64,000 nt of DNA from the NCBI GenBank assembly GCA_002633025.1, contig NMRB01001489.1, positions 51,257 to 115,256 on the forward strand, written 5' to 3'. This document shows, one piece after another, positions 18,393-29,921 of this stretch (positions are counted from its first letter, which is position 1; every line of letters starts with the position of its first letter). This DNA is from Notospermus geniculatus. Taxonomy: Eukaryota; Nemertea; Pilidiophora; Heteronemertea; Lineidae. A program made the translations under genes and the position numbers. A model generated the notes under the pieces. That model saw only the letters and a list, made by a program, of their open reading frames with translations. It was not told the DNA's origin and ran no database searches.

Positions 18393-18639
18393 AAAATGCA
18401 GAAATCTTCAAAATTTGATCGATGACACACACTTTTTTTCACACATTTCTCAATGAATTGGCCCTCACAACATGTTAGCCAAATTTCAAATTTCTGTCCA
18501 AAGTGAACCAAAAATGATAATACAACCCGTTTTATTCGTAACAACAACGTAAATGCATTGCGGCGGCCGCTCCGGAAACTGTTCTGTGGAATATCTGACT
18601 TGGCGTGAATAGTCCGCTTTAACCGCGTTGAGGAGGACA

Positions 18640-18835
18640 GGGCCGATTGCAAAACGCCCCAGAACGCGTCTCAGAGTGTCTAGATTTTCAAATTTTCCTG
18701 GGGGAGGCCCTCCACACCCCCAGTCGGGGCGATGGCCGAACGCGCTTTGCGCAAGCTCGTGGGGGCTATGTCCCGCCTTTAAGAAATCCGACCCCCTTCA
18801 GAAAACTTGGCGACGCCCATGCAGAAGTTATTATA
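18640..18835. mobile_element. Diverged repeat related to 34480-34680
   Basis: Shares the ordered words TCTAGATTTTCAAATTTTCC, GGGGGAGGCCCTCCACACCC and AATCCGACCCCC with the element ending at 34680. Likely a remnant of one dispersed DNA-element family. Confidence 0.45.
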
Positions 18836-19182
18836 CTAACTGGTATCTAAAATACATTGTCTCGAAACTTGAGTTTTTAGGTAGTGATCGGAAGTGCGTG
18901 TGTGTCTCTGTGTGAGGGGGGGGGGCACTATGGCCGAAAAATGATGGACAGATAAAATTAATCATACCTACCTCGCTTTTAAAGTTTCTTGTCAGTTTAG
19001 GCAGAAACGCGCGTCAGGAGGTGTCAGCGTTTTCGCAAGTGAATGCAAGCATGTCCCAATTATGTGAGAGGGGAATTCAAAAAAAGTTCACGTGATCGTC
19101 TGACGTCCAACAAGGAAGTACACGTATATCAATGGGGCTCTAAGCAGAGCGCCTTACTAGGCACGAAATAGATAGGATTTAA

Positions 19183-19373
19183 AGGAGCTCTTTTTCTCCA
19201 CAGCCGGCGCCACCGCGCCACTCTCCAACCCAGGGACTAACTACGTTGTCGGCGAATTGACCCGATTTGCCACGTACATTTTGTAATACATTTTTATAGT
19301 TTGTATTGCTGCCGCTAGGTGGCTCCCTCTACGTCGGAGTCCAAATACGGAAGAGATCGCATGTCGTGCTCCT
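19183..19373. mobile_element. TTAA-flanked MITE
   Basis: Ends AGGAGCTCTTTTTC and GTCGTGCTCCT, with TTAA on both sides (19179-19182, 19374-19377). Arms are weaker than in 5992-6242, but the terminal AGGAGCTC is shared. Confidence 0.65.
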
Positions 19374-19552
19374 TTAATACTGGGACGCGCCTGTCGTCCA
19401 AAATCGAGTGATTGTCCGATAAGCAGCCGATAAAACGAGTTGATTTTCGCTCTCATTCAACAAAAGAGCAATGAATTGTTTTTCCACCGATCATGGCGTT
19501 TTTCGTCGTCTGCGTTTCAGCCGATCACGTGATTAAAGAGGTTGAGATCAGC

Positions 19553-19650
19553 GACAGGGATCCTTATACGTATACGGATCGAAATGTACACAAAATTTGT
19601 CCTTGTTGTACAGAATTCTATCCGAATACGTCAAAGGATCCGGGATTACT
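19553..19650. mobile_element. Second copy of the GGATCC(TTATACGTATAC) element
   Basis: GGGATCCTTATACGTATACG then TGTACACAAAATTTGTCCTT matches 13517-13612. The right arm has mutated (GAATACGTCAAAGGATCC). Confidence 0.65.
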
Positions 19651-19675
19651 CATGTCAACTTTCCTCTGGGATCAT

Positions 19676-19890
19676 ACGAATAAAGACTAGCAAATGCTTT
19701 TACTTCAGATTTGTACAACATTGCCTAGTGCATTTGTATTGCAAAATTCAAGTAAAAGCATTTACTAGTCTTTATTTATAGGACCCAATGACCTGCATTC
19801 ATAAAAGCTAGCCAATGCGTTTAAGATTTGCACAGCAGTGCCCAGTGTAAAATTTAAAGTAAAAGCATATGCTGGCTTTTATAAATAGCC
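19676..19890. mobile_element. Two adjacent related hairpin MITEs
   Basis: First hairpin 19676-19780: ATAAAGACTAGCAAATGCTT against AAGCATTTACTAGTCTTTAT. Second 19797-19890: ATAAAAGCTAGCCAATGCG against GCATATGCTGGCTTTTAT. Both use the AAGTAAAAGCAT core. Confidence 0.7.
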
Positions 19891-20864
19891 TATCAGCTAA
19901 TATCACGAAAGGCGAAAAGCTGTAATGGGGTACCGGCAAACAAAAGGAGGCGCTGATCATCAACTCGGTTAAGACGCAGGTGCGCATGCTTTTGTGATTG
20001 TTGAACGTCATCAGCCGTCGTGCGTCATTCTGACGTTACAAAAAACTGCGTCATTCACAACCCATTCTGATATTTCACAAATCCCAAAATGCACCGCGCG
20101 TTGGGGGACATCCGGTCGGTTGCCAAGCAAGCTGTCATGGCTACAGCCTAAAACCTGGTTCCGCCACGTGAGGTTGTTCACGTGACGTCACAAAATGACG
20201 CAACGTCACACATCAACACAGCGTTTTTGACGTGGTTTGTACGTTGTCGGCATTCATCGGACCTCTTGTTACACTGTTCTACAGCAAACCGTAGGGTCGA
20301 TTCGCTTTGTTTTCAACACGGTTTTCACACCAGACCAACTACTTATGCTCAGAAACTGTGAGAGGTAAAGTGATTTGTTGAGGTGCATGCTCCCAGTGGT
20401 CTGTACGGGCCGCTGAATGTTCGAACCGAGAACAAGATGGCCGCCTCCATGGCTTCATTTTGACGGCGGCCGTGTCACGTACCTGCTCCGGATGTTCCCC
20501 ATCGCGCAGTGAATTGTGGGATGTGGGAATGAACTGAATGACGTCGACCATACGCCTGTCGTTTACGCTAAAATGGTCAACTTTATCGATTAAATTCATC
20601 ATGTTCCCGCAGAGATTTGTGCTCAAAAGCCATAAGATATATTTTAGCACCTCTGTACTTAATGGTAGAAAAGTAAAATCAGAAATTGAGTGCAATGTTT
20701 TAGTTATATTTGGCCTAGAAACAGGGTGTGCTATTCAGAATTAATTGGAAAATAACGTTAGCCTCACTTTCAATGACGCAGATATGACCGAGTTGATAGT
20801 CAGCGCCGCGTCGCGGATTAGGTCTGCCGGTACCCCATTGAATTTATACCCGTCATTTTTTCAG

Positions 20865-20934
20865 ATCATTCATCTTTCATCACAGCAGACGGAAGTGACG
20901 TCACAAACTACAACCACAGCACCTCGAGCGAAAG
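20865..20934 (+). CDS. Possible isolated exon, Thr-rich (unassigned gene)
   Basis: 70 bp bounded by a strong acceptor (CGTCATTTTTTCAG) and a donor (AAAG|GTAGGC). The open frame reads IHLSSQQTEVTSQTTTTAPR, like a Thr-rich stalk. I found no partner exon in phase nearby, so it may be chance or belong to a gene whose other exons were not recognised. Confidence 0.25.
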
Positions 20935-21050
20935 GTAGGCTTGGAATTTTGATATTTGGTCAGACCTCTGACTCACATGTATGAAGGTAAACTTGTGCGC
21001 TATTACCATGGTGCAGCGTCCGTCGTCGTCTTCAGCTGCTCTCCGGCAAT

Positions 21051-21247
21051 GGGGAACTTTCGTGCCGTCAGAGGCCGCTACGAGTTAGCGGTCCAAGAAC
21101 GTCATGAAATTTGACGTCACAGGGCAGAAATGCATGCCACAACGTCATCCATAATGACGTTGGCGCCGTGGCTCACGCATTTGACGTCAAATTCGTGACG
21201 TTCCTGGACCGCTAACAGGCGGCCTCTAACGGCAGGAAAGTTCCCCA
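21051..21247. mobile_element. Foldback MITE with GGGGAACTTTC ends
   Basis: Ends GGGGAACTTTCGTGCCGTCA and CGGCAGGAAAGTTCCCC; inner arms GCGGTCCAAGAACGTCATG and CGTGACGTTCCTGGACCGC. Rich in GACGTCA words. Confidence 0.75.
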
Positions 21248-21316
21248 TTTTAAGTCATACTTTCCTGAGAGCAACAAAAATGTTTTGTAATATTGATTTT
21301 TGCAACACATCATGCC

Positions 21317-21620
21317 ATACTCGAGCGCCACCCAACGTCTCATTAATGAACGACTCCAAATCATGTCAACGTCTGTGTATGGCGTACCATTTAAAATTAT
21401 TGCTACGTTTGAAAAATGTGAACGTCTCTAATAAGGCACGTCTCCAAATTTTGTTGACGACTCCAGTACACCCAACGTCTCATTTGTAAACGACTCCAAA
21501 TCGCAGCTAAACGTCTGTGTTTTGTTAAAGAATATCTTTGTTTTGTTAAAGAACATCTCTGTTTTTTAAAAGCGCGTCTCTGATAATTGTAACCTACGTC
21601 TCTGTTTTGTCAACGTCTTC
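21317..21620. repeat. AACGTCTC-rich degenerate repeat
   Basis: Irregular repetition of CACCCAACGTCTCATTAATG and AACGTCTCTGTTTTGTTAAAG. Related to the tidier array at 49492-49660, which ends with the same ...AACGTC-TTTTGC.GAT.TAACC..CCAT stretch. Confidence 0.6.
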
Positions 21621-22480
21621 TTTTTGCGGATATAACCGCCCATATAAGATTTGTTGATTCTCGGAAAGTTTTTTTCACCTGGGGATATTCTTTCTTCTAA
21701 CACCTGGCCGTTTCGAAAATTCACCAATGATAAACAATGCCCGTTCACATTACCCGCTATAATTTATCTACCCACCCACCCACCCAGATGGGAATTTTTA
21801 TAACCGTTGCAGTATACATGTATTGTCATATCATACCATTATGTCCTTCGGTCACGCACGTTTGGCCAATCCAGGTGGATCAAGCACTTATAAACACGTC
21901 CTGTTTTTAATGGACGACCGGAAACCATCATGTCAACGGATGCATTATGGGTACGTGCGGTCGCCAGGGCGTGTTGCCAAGGTAACGGGTAGGGTCTGAC
22001 AAAACGGATCAGCTTCTTCGAGGAATTGTAGTATTTTGGCTCAAGGTTAGGTGTATGCCATCGGTTCCTTTCAATAAATCTATTTCTAGCCCTGACTCTG
22101 GCCTATAAACCTACCGTACCGCTATCTCTAAACCGTACCCCAAGATATAACCAACCCCCAAGCGCGTTGAAGAACCGTTGAAAAAGCGTTTCCATGCTAA
22201 AGAAGTGTCCCTCTCGCGGCTATAAGAGTAACTAAAAATGTACAGTGTACTTGCCGAAAGGTTCAGGAAAACAATCCGCAGCCCGGATCTGCTGTAGAGG
22301 TGAAGGCAAAAACAGATAAAGAGCTTTATCTGTGGGCTAGGTCCAGGAAAAACTGTACAGTGGGACCATGGGACAAGCTGGTAGTGCGTAATAAAAACAC
22401 CCTGTAACATGCATAAAATGTGGGCTATCAAGATATAATTTGGGGTATAGGTTATTCAGAATTGGCTCCTTTCGATCGGA
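21621..22480. other. No feature recognised
   Basis: Spacer with a short CCCACCCA tract near 21771. No exons or element ends that I can support. Confidence 0.35.
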
Positions 22481-22484
22481 ATAT

Positions 22485-22675
22485 ATGCCGTGGTTACACC
22501 TGTCTGAAAAGCCCGGACTTTTCGAAGCCCGGGTCTGAAATAAGCTCGGGCTTTTTGAGCATGTACACGGCATGTATGGGTTTTAAAAGCCCGGGATTGA
22601 TTTAGAAACGGCGATTCATAGGTGTAAACGCAAAAAAGCCCGTGCTGAGCCCGGACTTTTTTGTAGTGTGAACAA
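22485..22675. mobile_element. Short AAGCCCGGG-family element
   Basis: GTGGTTACACC...TAGTGTGAAC ends and several AAGCCCGGG/CCCGGGCTT words relate it to 6245-6640 and 51635-52050. Confidence 0.55.
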
Positions 22676-23630
22676 GGTATAATAGTACATGTAGTGTCTA
22701 AAACATATTAGGCCCGTTTTATTTTAGCCTGATAGTACTTACATGTACTGTATCTACCGTTCCCGGCAGGGGTGTAATGATACTGGTTTCTGGGCAGTTA
22801 AATGGCGGCGATTTCCTATGGTATTTAAATTGAGAAAATTGCAAATAAACAGAATTCAAATCATTGGAATTAAATGAAAATCAAGCATGATATTCACAAC
22901 AAATGCCAATCGCGAGCCTGTGAAAATTAGAATCAGCTTCTATATGCAGTTTTTGAATTATTTGGCAAAATGTACAATAATGTATGTACAGTCGATGTAC
23001 AGGACGTGTACAGAAAATTTAATTGTGTACCTAGCCCTATTTTACATGATGATGTATGTGAAGGTCACCATTTCTTCTTGACGTCATATCCTCCCCCTCC
23101 GCCTGTAATGAAAACAACTTGATGTCGTGCATCCCCTCAATGAAAATACCGTTAAATGTCTTTCATGACTATGAATTCAATGGGTTCCGTGGAGATGAAA
23201 GGCGAGTTCCATTTCCCGCCCTTTGAACGCGAATCTTTCTTGCAAACAACAATTGAGAGGGAATTAAAGTTGCTGTCGTTATTTTCAATCTAATTAGAAA
23301 ATGTCCAGAATTAGCGTGGTTATTTACGGGTCTATTTATCACGCGGTGTCGGGTTATTGGTCCTATAACTCGTTTAACTCTTTCACTGCGAACTTAACTC
23401 CTCCCGGAGTTTCAACTGCTACCCACTACGTTACCCCATCTTGACCACCAAAGGTTGTGACATCGCTCCGCCCTGTTACGCTCACACAAACCCTTGACGA
23501 ACTTCGCTGTGGGAAGCTGTTTCCAACCGGATGTTCCTGTTTGTGGACTGACTCCCGCTGTTAGTTTTATAATAACCGTTTTTTAATCATAGGTCGTTAA
23601 CATTTGCAATAAAACTCAACGTTTCTAAAT
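22676..23630. other. No gene recognised
   Basis: AT-rich spacer preceding the Tc1 element. No coding or structured signal. Confidence 0.35.
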
Positions 23631-24543
23631 ACAGTTGGGGTCAGAAGTTTACATACACTTTGCTAAAAAATATTCAACTCAAATTTTCAAAAGGTTTTAA
23701 TGTTCTTTCAAGAACTTTTTTTATGGGGAATTTTACTTAAGATGTCTACTTTATTTTCTTGCTTCATTCATTGATTACAGTTTCTTTATTTCAGAATTAT
23801 GTAACATAATTTGTTCGACCTCAGAAATACAGTGGCTCAAAAGTTTACATACACTATACATTAGTACTTGTAGCATTGCCTTTTACTGCCAGAACCTGAC
23901 TAGGACATCTAGAATAACCATCCACAACTGTCTCCCAGTACTCTTGGGGAATTTAGGCCCATTCCTCTTGACAGTAGTTATGTAATTCGGTCAATTTTTT
24001 GGGTTTCTTGTTCTGACTCATCTGTTAAGCTCATCTAAAACATTTTGAATTAGATTTCAGTCCGGACTTCACGAAAATCACTCTAAAACCTTCCCTTGTT
24101 GTCTTCAAACCATTTCTTGACTACTTTTGCTCTGTGCTTAGGATTGTTGTCTTATTGAATGTTCCAATCGCGCCCTAGTTTCAACGCTTTGGCAGAGGCC
24201 TTGGTGTTGTCATCAAGAATCTTCAAGTACATGTAATCCTTTTTCTTCATGATCCCATTGACCTTCTGTAGCCTCCCCGTGCCGGTTGCAGCAAACCAGC
24301 CCCAAAGCATGATGCCACCACCACCATGCTTGACGGTCGAGATGGTGTTCGTTGGATTGAAGGCCTCGCCCTGTTCACGCCAGATGTTCTTCTGGTCATT
24401 ACGACCAAAATGCTCCATTTTCAGTTTGTCAGACCGCAGAACCTTCCTCCAAAATGCGGATTCTTTGTATTGATGCTCCTTTCCAAACTTCTCCCTTGAC
24501 ATTTGTGCCGATCTTTGAGCAGTGGCTTCTTCTTTGCGCGGTA

Positions 24544-25802
24544 CACTGTTAGAAATATCCTTACTAAATTTACAGAAAAGTGCCTGCAGCAGAGTTTCAG
24601 GCTTTTTCTTTATTTCTACTGTTGAAAGTTAAAGGTACAGAAAATTGTAAGATAACAACTGTATTGGAAAATTGATTTACAGATAAACTGTAAACAAATG
24701 TTACACTGTAACTTCCATTTACAGGAATCCATATTTTTAACTTTTGACTTTGAAAATAAAGAGAAAGCCTGAAACTCTGCTGCAGGCACCTTTCTGTAAT
24801 TTCAATGTATCTATGTATAGGCCTACCACTTGGATGCTTCATAACCCTTTTCGAATGGCATAGACAATCAGGTACAAGNNNNNNNNNNNNNNNNNNNNNN
24901 NNNNNNNNNNNNNNNNNNNNNNNNNNNNNNNNNNNNNNNNNNNNNNNNNNNNNNNNNNNNNNNNNNNNNNNNNNNNNNNNNNNNNNNNNNNNNNNNNNNN
25001 NNNNNNNNNNNNNNNNNNNNNNNNNNNNNNNNNNNNNNNNNNNNNNNNNNNNNNNNNNNNNNNNNNNNNNNNNNNNNNNNNNNNNNNNNNNNNNNNNNNN
25101 NNNNNNNNNNNNNNNNNNNNNNNNNNNNNNNNNNNNNNNNNNNNNNNNNNNNNNNNNNNNNNNNNNNNNNNNNNNNNNNNNNNNNNNNNNNNNNNNNNNN
25201 NNNNNNNNNNNNNNNNNNNNNNNNNNNNNNNNNNNNNNNNNNNNNNNNNNNNNNNNNNNNNNNNNNNNNNNNNNNNNNNNNNNNNNNNNNNNNNNNNNNN
25301 NNNNNNNNNNNNNNNNNNNNNNNNNNNNNNNNNNNNNNNNNNNNNNNNNNNNNNNNNNNNNNNNNNNNNNNNNNNNNNNNNNNNNNNNNNNNNNNNNNNN
25401 NNNNNNNNNNNNNNNNNNNNNNNNNNNNNNNNNNNNNNNNNNNNNNNNNNNNNNNNNNNNNNNNNNNNNNNNNNNNNNNNNNNNNNNNNNNNNNNNNNNN
25501 NNNNNNNTGGGATTACCGAATCTGTGAAAAAATATTAGTCCTGTAAAATGACAGGAAGTCCTGTAAAATGACAGGAAGTGCAGTATATCAACAGTACAGC
25601 CCGTAAATTTATGGTTAAAATTAAGAAGCTACCGTTAAACTAAAGAAGCTCCGTCATTTTACAAAAGTACTTGTCAATATATCACGACACCCGTTATTCA
25701 ACAGAAATATCTGTTTAACAAGAGATTTTTTGGAGTATTTATGAATTACAGCACGATTCTGTAAAATATTTTCTGTAAAATCTTCTGTTTTTTCTAACAG
25801 TG
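24544..25802. mobile_element. CACTGTTAGAAA element nested in the Tc1 transposase
   Basis: Ends CACTGTTAGAAA and TTTCTAACAGTG with TA on both sides, inserted into the transposase pseudogene. Interior inverted segments GCAGCAGAGTTTCAGGC and GCCTGAAACTCTGCTGC. Interrupted by 629 N (24879-25507). It shares ends and the GCCTGCAGCAGAGTTT motif with the 281-bp elements at 44473, 59245 and 59880. Confidence 0.82.
24879..25507. other. Assembly gap (629 N)
   Basis: Run of N inside the nested CACTGTTAGAAA element, probably left by its repeat content. The plus-strand reading frame across it is meaningless. Confidence 0.99.
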
Positions 25803-26544
25803 TACCACTTCAGTCCATGTCGATGCAGAACATGCTTAACCGTAGATCCTGACACACTCAATCCTGCATCTTGGAGATCCTTGCAGAGCTGCTTTTTTGG
25901 GTCACCTGTGGTTGATTTTCACATTTGCACCAGTGTCCGTTCGTTTTGGGGGGTCAGTTTCCCGTTTCTTTCGCCCCTTGGCTTGGTCAATGTGTTCCCG
26001 AGGTCCTTGTTCTTCCTGACGATGGTGTGAACGGAAGCCCTGCTTAGCAATGTGGCCTAATGAGGTCCCAATCTTGTGAAGATCAACCCCACGCTTTCTA
26101 AGGTCTTGGCTGTACAATTTGGATTTTCCCATCTTGTCTCAATAGTTTTGACTGTAGGAAAGGGCTAAAGACCATAGAAATGCCTTCTCATATAGCCACT
26201 ATGGGATGTCCTGGGTTATTACATAACTGATGTGGTGACCAATGATCAGTAAAATGACTGTGAGGTACCAGTCATCAATTTTTCGAAGGTTCGAGGTTGT
26301 GTTTTTAGAGTTTGGCTTGGTGTATGTAAACTTTTGAGCCACTGTATTTCTGAGATCGAACAAACTATGTTACATAATTCTGAAATAAAGAAACTGTAAT
26401 CAATGAATGAAGCAAGAAAATAAAGTAGACATCGTAAGTATAATTCCCCATGAAAAAAGTTTTTGAAAGAACAATAAAATCTTTTGAAAATTTGAGTTGA
26501 ATATTTTTTACCAAAGTGTATGTAAACTTCTGACCCCAACTGTA

Positions 26545-27195
26545 CCTTGTCTGTTTTAGAAAATCTCGTTATTTTTGTTCAACAGCATAGAAGTGGGAAA
26601 ATTGCAATCGATAGAATGGCTGGACAGTTTGTGACCATCCGCTGAGTTAAGCGGCTAACGTTTGGAGTGATCTAGGACTTTAAAAAGCCAACTCGAACAG
26701 TGGGTGCATCATCACTGCACGTTGTCGTAGGCAACCAAGCTGTCACAAAAACTCACTATCGACAAAAAAATATACCGCTAGTACAGCACCTTGTTGAAAA
26801 GAAGCTAAATGGCAGGTGTAAATTATAATCGTCTTTAGTGAACTCACGCGAGTTTGGAGTTGAGAGGAAAAGCTAAGGAAATCCCCTGTACACGACGCCC
26901 CCGTGCGGCAACTCAACAAACTATATCGATCGGCGAACTCGAGTACCATTGGCATCAATCGAGATAACTCATCGCATTCATGTTTCATCGACTCGCGGTC
27001 TCTGAGGGAATGATATTACACTAGAGTTCCCATGGTTCCAATATATTTGTGTACGTTGTTAAGTAACATACAGATGGGTCAAAACGGGTCACGTGTTAAG
27101 CACATTTAGCCCGGACCTGCGACGGAAGTGCGCACGGACAATGACAATTGTGTTGCGTAGAAACAGATGTCCCTAAAAGACGTCTAGTATTTATT
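26545..27195. other. No feature recognised
   Basis: Spacer to the right of the Tc1 element. Contains a short GGTCAAAACGGGTCACGTG-like stretch only. Confidence 0.35.
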
Positions 27196-27198
27196 TAA

Positions 27199-27452
27199 CG
27201 TAAAAAAACGACGCCCACGACTTCATTGTTTACATTCAATGTTTGTAAACATGGATGTTTACATTATGTTATTTTGGACTTTTGGGATATGCCAACCCAC
27301 CAAAATGAATACTTTTGGAATCAACAGAATTTCTAGAGGGGCATGCCACCAACAAATTACTCGTAAGACAAAGAAAGCCTGGACATAAACAAACAAAATG
27401 TACATAAACAATGAATTTCGTGGGCCGCGAAAATACCCGTGATACATTATCT
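27199..27452. mobile_element. TTAA-type element, left-truncated copy
   Basis: Shares with 27578-27958 the ordered words TTCATTGTTTACATTCAATG, GGGATATGCCAACCCACCAA, GGGGCATGCCACCAACAAAT and ATACCCGTGATACATTATCT, and ends in TTAA. The left end is degraded. It serves as the empty site for the MITE inside the neighbouring copy. Confidence 0.65.
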
Positions 27453-27577
27453 TTAAACTTTGAAGAGATGAAGGACTTATAAGTTTCAAATTGATGGTTT
27501 GTGAACGCTGCCTAAACAGCGAAAACATCGAGTCGAGCTACTGCGTTATTAATTCTGCAGACATTGGGCGAATTTAA

Positions 27578-27958
27578 AGGTAATGTATCACGACTTCATT
27601 GCTTACATTCAATGTTTGTAAACATGGATGTCTACATCATGTTATTTGGACTTTTTGGGACATGCCAACCCACCAAATTGAATACTTTTGGTGTCAAAAT
27701 AATTTTTAGAGGGGCACGCCACCAACAAATTACTCATAAGACAATAAAACACTGGACATAAACAAACAAAATGTAAATAAACAATAGGGAGTTTTCGCAA
27801 AGCCCCCGAAACGCCAACGCGAACGCCAAATCCATTGTTCGATGCCACGAACAGAGCACTGAACAAAAGGATAGACGTTCGCGTTGGCGTTTCGGGGGCT
27901 TTGCGAAAACTCCATAATGATTTTCGTGGCCCGCGAAAATACCCGTGATACATTATCT
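27578..27958. mobile_element. TTAA-flanked element with AGGTAATGTATCACG ends
   Basis: Ends AGGTAATGTATCACG and CGTGATACATTATCT, TTAA on both sides (27574-27577, 27959-27962). Carries a nested AGGGAG MITE (27788-27913). Relatives are at 27199, 45171 and 60571. Confidence 0.8.
27788..27913. mobile_element. AGGGAGTTTTCGCAAAG palindromic MITE, copy 1
   Basis: Arms AGGGAGTTTTCGCAAAGCCC/GGGCTTTGCGAAAACTCC with ACGCCAACGCGAACG/CGTTCGCGTTGGCGT. Flanked by AAT on both sides; the neighbouring copy (27199-27452) shows the uninterrupted ACAATGA site. Confidence 0.85.
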
Positions 27959-28669
27959 TTAATGTACAGCAGGAGGAAACCGGAGTGCCCGGAGACAACC
28001 TGCGCTGTCAGAGGGCCGTATGCACGAACGAAGGTTATCTTGAACTCAGGTTGAGCCACTGCTTTTCCATTGTTCAGGTCTGCCAGGGCATGAGGTGACA
28101 CGTGGATGGACCGTTAAAGCAATAGGAGCAGTCAGCCGCGCATATTGCCAACAGATGGCAGCAAAGTCTTAGCGGACCAATGTACAGGAAAATCTACGTG
28201 ATTGCTGCTCGATCGATAATGACCGGGTCCGCTAGATGCATTGAATTGGGCCCTAGTGACACATAGTGGTCAACTCGCTGACAGCTCCTATTAATGGCTC
28301 GCGGGGTTTGTTGACATGTCCTCAAATCAAGCGCGGTTTTGAGAAAAAGGCGAAAGAAGGATTTTAGTTGAATGGGAAATGCATTAGACAGCCAAACTTC
28401 GGAGGCGTATTCTGCAAAATCTATCGCTTCGAAATCAATGTGAATAGTACAAAATGTACATTTTGACTGACTGAATTTGAAAATGTCATTAATCCATTTT
28501 AACAAATTTTTAATGGAAGCTCGTCCCCAGGTGCACGTTCGCATATATTTGCACAGGTTTTGCCTATGACTGGAGCACGGCTTTGCCTGGAGACTAGGTT
28601 CACTCTCTATGGGAGGTACCACCAAAAATCAAAACAAACCCCGCGAGCCATTCGCTTTAAGGACACAAA

Positions 28670-28870
28670 AAATCGTATTGTTGCGTTCTAATCTCTGGAG
28701 ATTGCTTTTTATAGCATGCACCTTAATCCTTTATTGAACAATAGAAACGGACACTTTTCACATGGGTAATTCTTTACTGTTACACCGGGTTGGACAGGAA
28801 TCGAACCTGCGACCTCAGAGGTGACAATCGCCGATGTAGTCATTGCGCGAGACTGACAGCCCTGTTTGTT
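28670..28870 (-). mobile_element. tRNA-derived SINE, family 2 (unit A)
   Basis: On the minus strand a Pol III box B-like GGTTCGATTCCTGTCC follows CTGAGGTCGCA. The body (CATGTGAAAAGTGTCCG, CAATAAAGGATTAAGGTGC) recurs at 32035, and in diverged form at 45890 and 61853. Confidence 0.6.
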
Positions 28871-28994
28871 GTTGTGTGAGATTGGGCGGATGCCAAATTA
28901 ATCACAAGACTGACATATCAATTTTTAGTCACTGAATGCAAATAACATCGTTTTTGTATTTGCTTCAGTGGTATTTGTTGTGTTATTCATAGTG

Positions 28995-29686
28995 ATTGTT
29001 TTTTCATAAAAACTCCACTGATTGACGCATCACTCGTTACAAAATTGATTGACAGCACCGCGCTTTAGGCCACGCCTATCTAAAATCAGTACACGCTGAG
29101 CGAAAGCGAGAAATTCACCGGTAGAGCTTTGTGTAGGCGCGACACGGAACCTAGCAACAGAAAGGGAAATGAACGCGAATTTGATGAGTGGCTGCGGGAA
29201 TCGTGTCGTGTGTTTATGATCGTTATGAGTCACTTCTCGAAGGCCTTTCGCTAGCAATCGTCGTAAAACTGCCGGAGAGGCGGGGAAAAGTTACAGTCTG
29301 AAACTGACGGCAACGGAGATAGTAATCATCAGCTGCATCTTTCGGAAGTTTTGACATTACATTGTCGATTTTTTACTGAGAGTGTCTGTGTGTTTTTTTC
29401 CATACAGCTTGGGTTCTCGTTTGAATCAATTTTTGCCGATATTTTTCGATATTTGTTACTCCGCACGCGCGGAGGTTAGATTCAAAGATTTTTGCACGAG
29501 TGTAACAACTTTACCAAAACTTTTGCGAGAAACTACTAGCAGTACCAAAAGGGATTTGTGCGTCGGCATCTTTCTCGCGGACCGTAATTTTTTGGTGGAT
29601 TTTACGTCAAGGAAGTACCGCTTAAACCGGAAGTACCCATCGGGAAATTCACACGTTTAATATTCCGACGTTCTTAGGATTTCAAA
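28995..29686 (+). promoter_or_regulatory. Promoter and 5' leader of secreted-protein gene, unit A
   Basis: Strongly conserved with 32385-33068, and free of dispersed repeats unlike its surroundings. Leader landmarks are CCATACAGCTTGGGTTCTCG, CGGAGGTTAGATTCAAAGAT and CGTCAAGGAAGTACCGCTT, and it ends GATTTCAAAATGAG at the start codon. Several short upstream ORFs exist. No convincing TATA box. Confidence 0.45.
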
Positions 29687-29783
29687 ATGAGAACGTATCA
29701 TTTATTTTGGATTTTGGTATCCGCTTACGCGACGTTAATAACGGGGCAATACTATGACGACACTGCTGTTTACTCCAACGAAG
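29687..29783 (+). CDS. Secreted-protein first coding exon (unit A)
   Basis: ATG in CAAAATGA context. Encodes MRTYHLFWILVSAYATLITG, a good signal peptide, followed by QYYDDTAVYSNE (acidic, Tyr-rich mature start), then the donor GAAG|GTAGGC, leaving phase 1. Duplicated at 33069-33165 with one silent change in this exon. The downstream exon could not be placed in phase with confidence, so the protein family is unknown. The duplicate may be a first exon separated from its gene. Confidence 0.55.
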
Positions 29784-29921
29784 GTAGGCCACATTTTTGT
29801 CTTTTTTTTCGAAAATATAGATGATGTGATACTGTGCACTGTTTCGCTGGCCATTACATGTCAATCGTATTCATATTGCGCTAAAACCTAATGCAGAGTA
29901 CAGTTCCCTAAAAAGACTGGG

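Larger units (their letters stand above)
24152..26132 (-). pseudogene. Tc1-family transposase remnant, broken
   Basis: The N-terminal part from 26132 (MGKSKLYSQDLRKRGVDLHK) is a Tc1 helix-turn-helix start, frame-shifted afterwards, then SVSGSTVKHVLHRHGLKW up to the insertion at 25802. Beyond the insertion RAKKKPLL leads into the catalytic region with WRKVLRSDKLKMEHFG, GEAFNPTNTISTVKHGGGGI and MLWGWFAATGTG. The family's Asp-Glu pair in this motif reads DK, and downstream QDND/PKHT-type motifs are not intact. Inactive. Confidence 0.88.
23632..26542 (-). mobile_element. Degenerate Tc1/mariner transposon with double (IR/DR) ends
   Basis: Terminal inverted repeats CAGTTGGGGTCAGAAGTTTA (23632) and its complement (ending 26542), flanked by TA. 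A second inner pair, CAGTGGCTCAAAAGTTTACA at 23830 and its complement ending 26344, gives the IR/DR layout of Sleeping Beauty-type elements. Transposase remnants run on the minus strand. The element is interrupted at 24544-25802 by another transposon. Confidence 0.9.

Noticed and set aside
20339-20695. 118-codon minus-strand frame
   Set aside because: No domain or paralogue, and composition follows the spacer.
24805-25527. 240-codon plus-strand frame
   Set aside because: Mostly N; produced by the gap.
28790-28860. Possible tRNA gene (GGTTCGATTCC on the minus strand)
   Set aside because: The cloverleaf is not convincing and the body is repeated at 32.1 kb and, diverged, at 46.0 and 62.0 kb; treated as a SINE. 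The same applies to 16436, 41527, 43018, 48356, 40449, 55925 and 56619.
29030-29257. 75-codon minus-strand frame identical in both tandem units (also 32408-32635)
   Set aside because: Lies in the conserved promoter/leader of the plus-strand first exon; no signal of a protein family.
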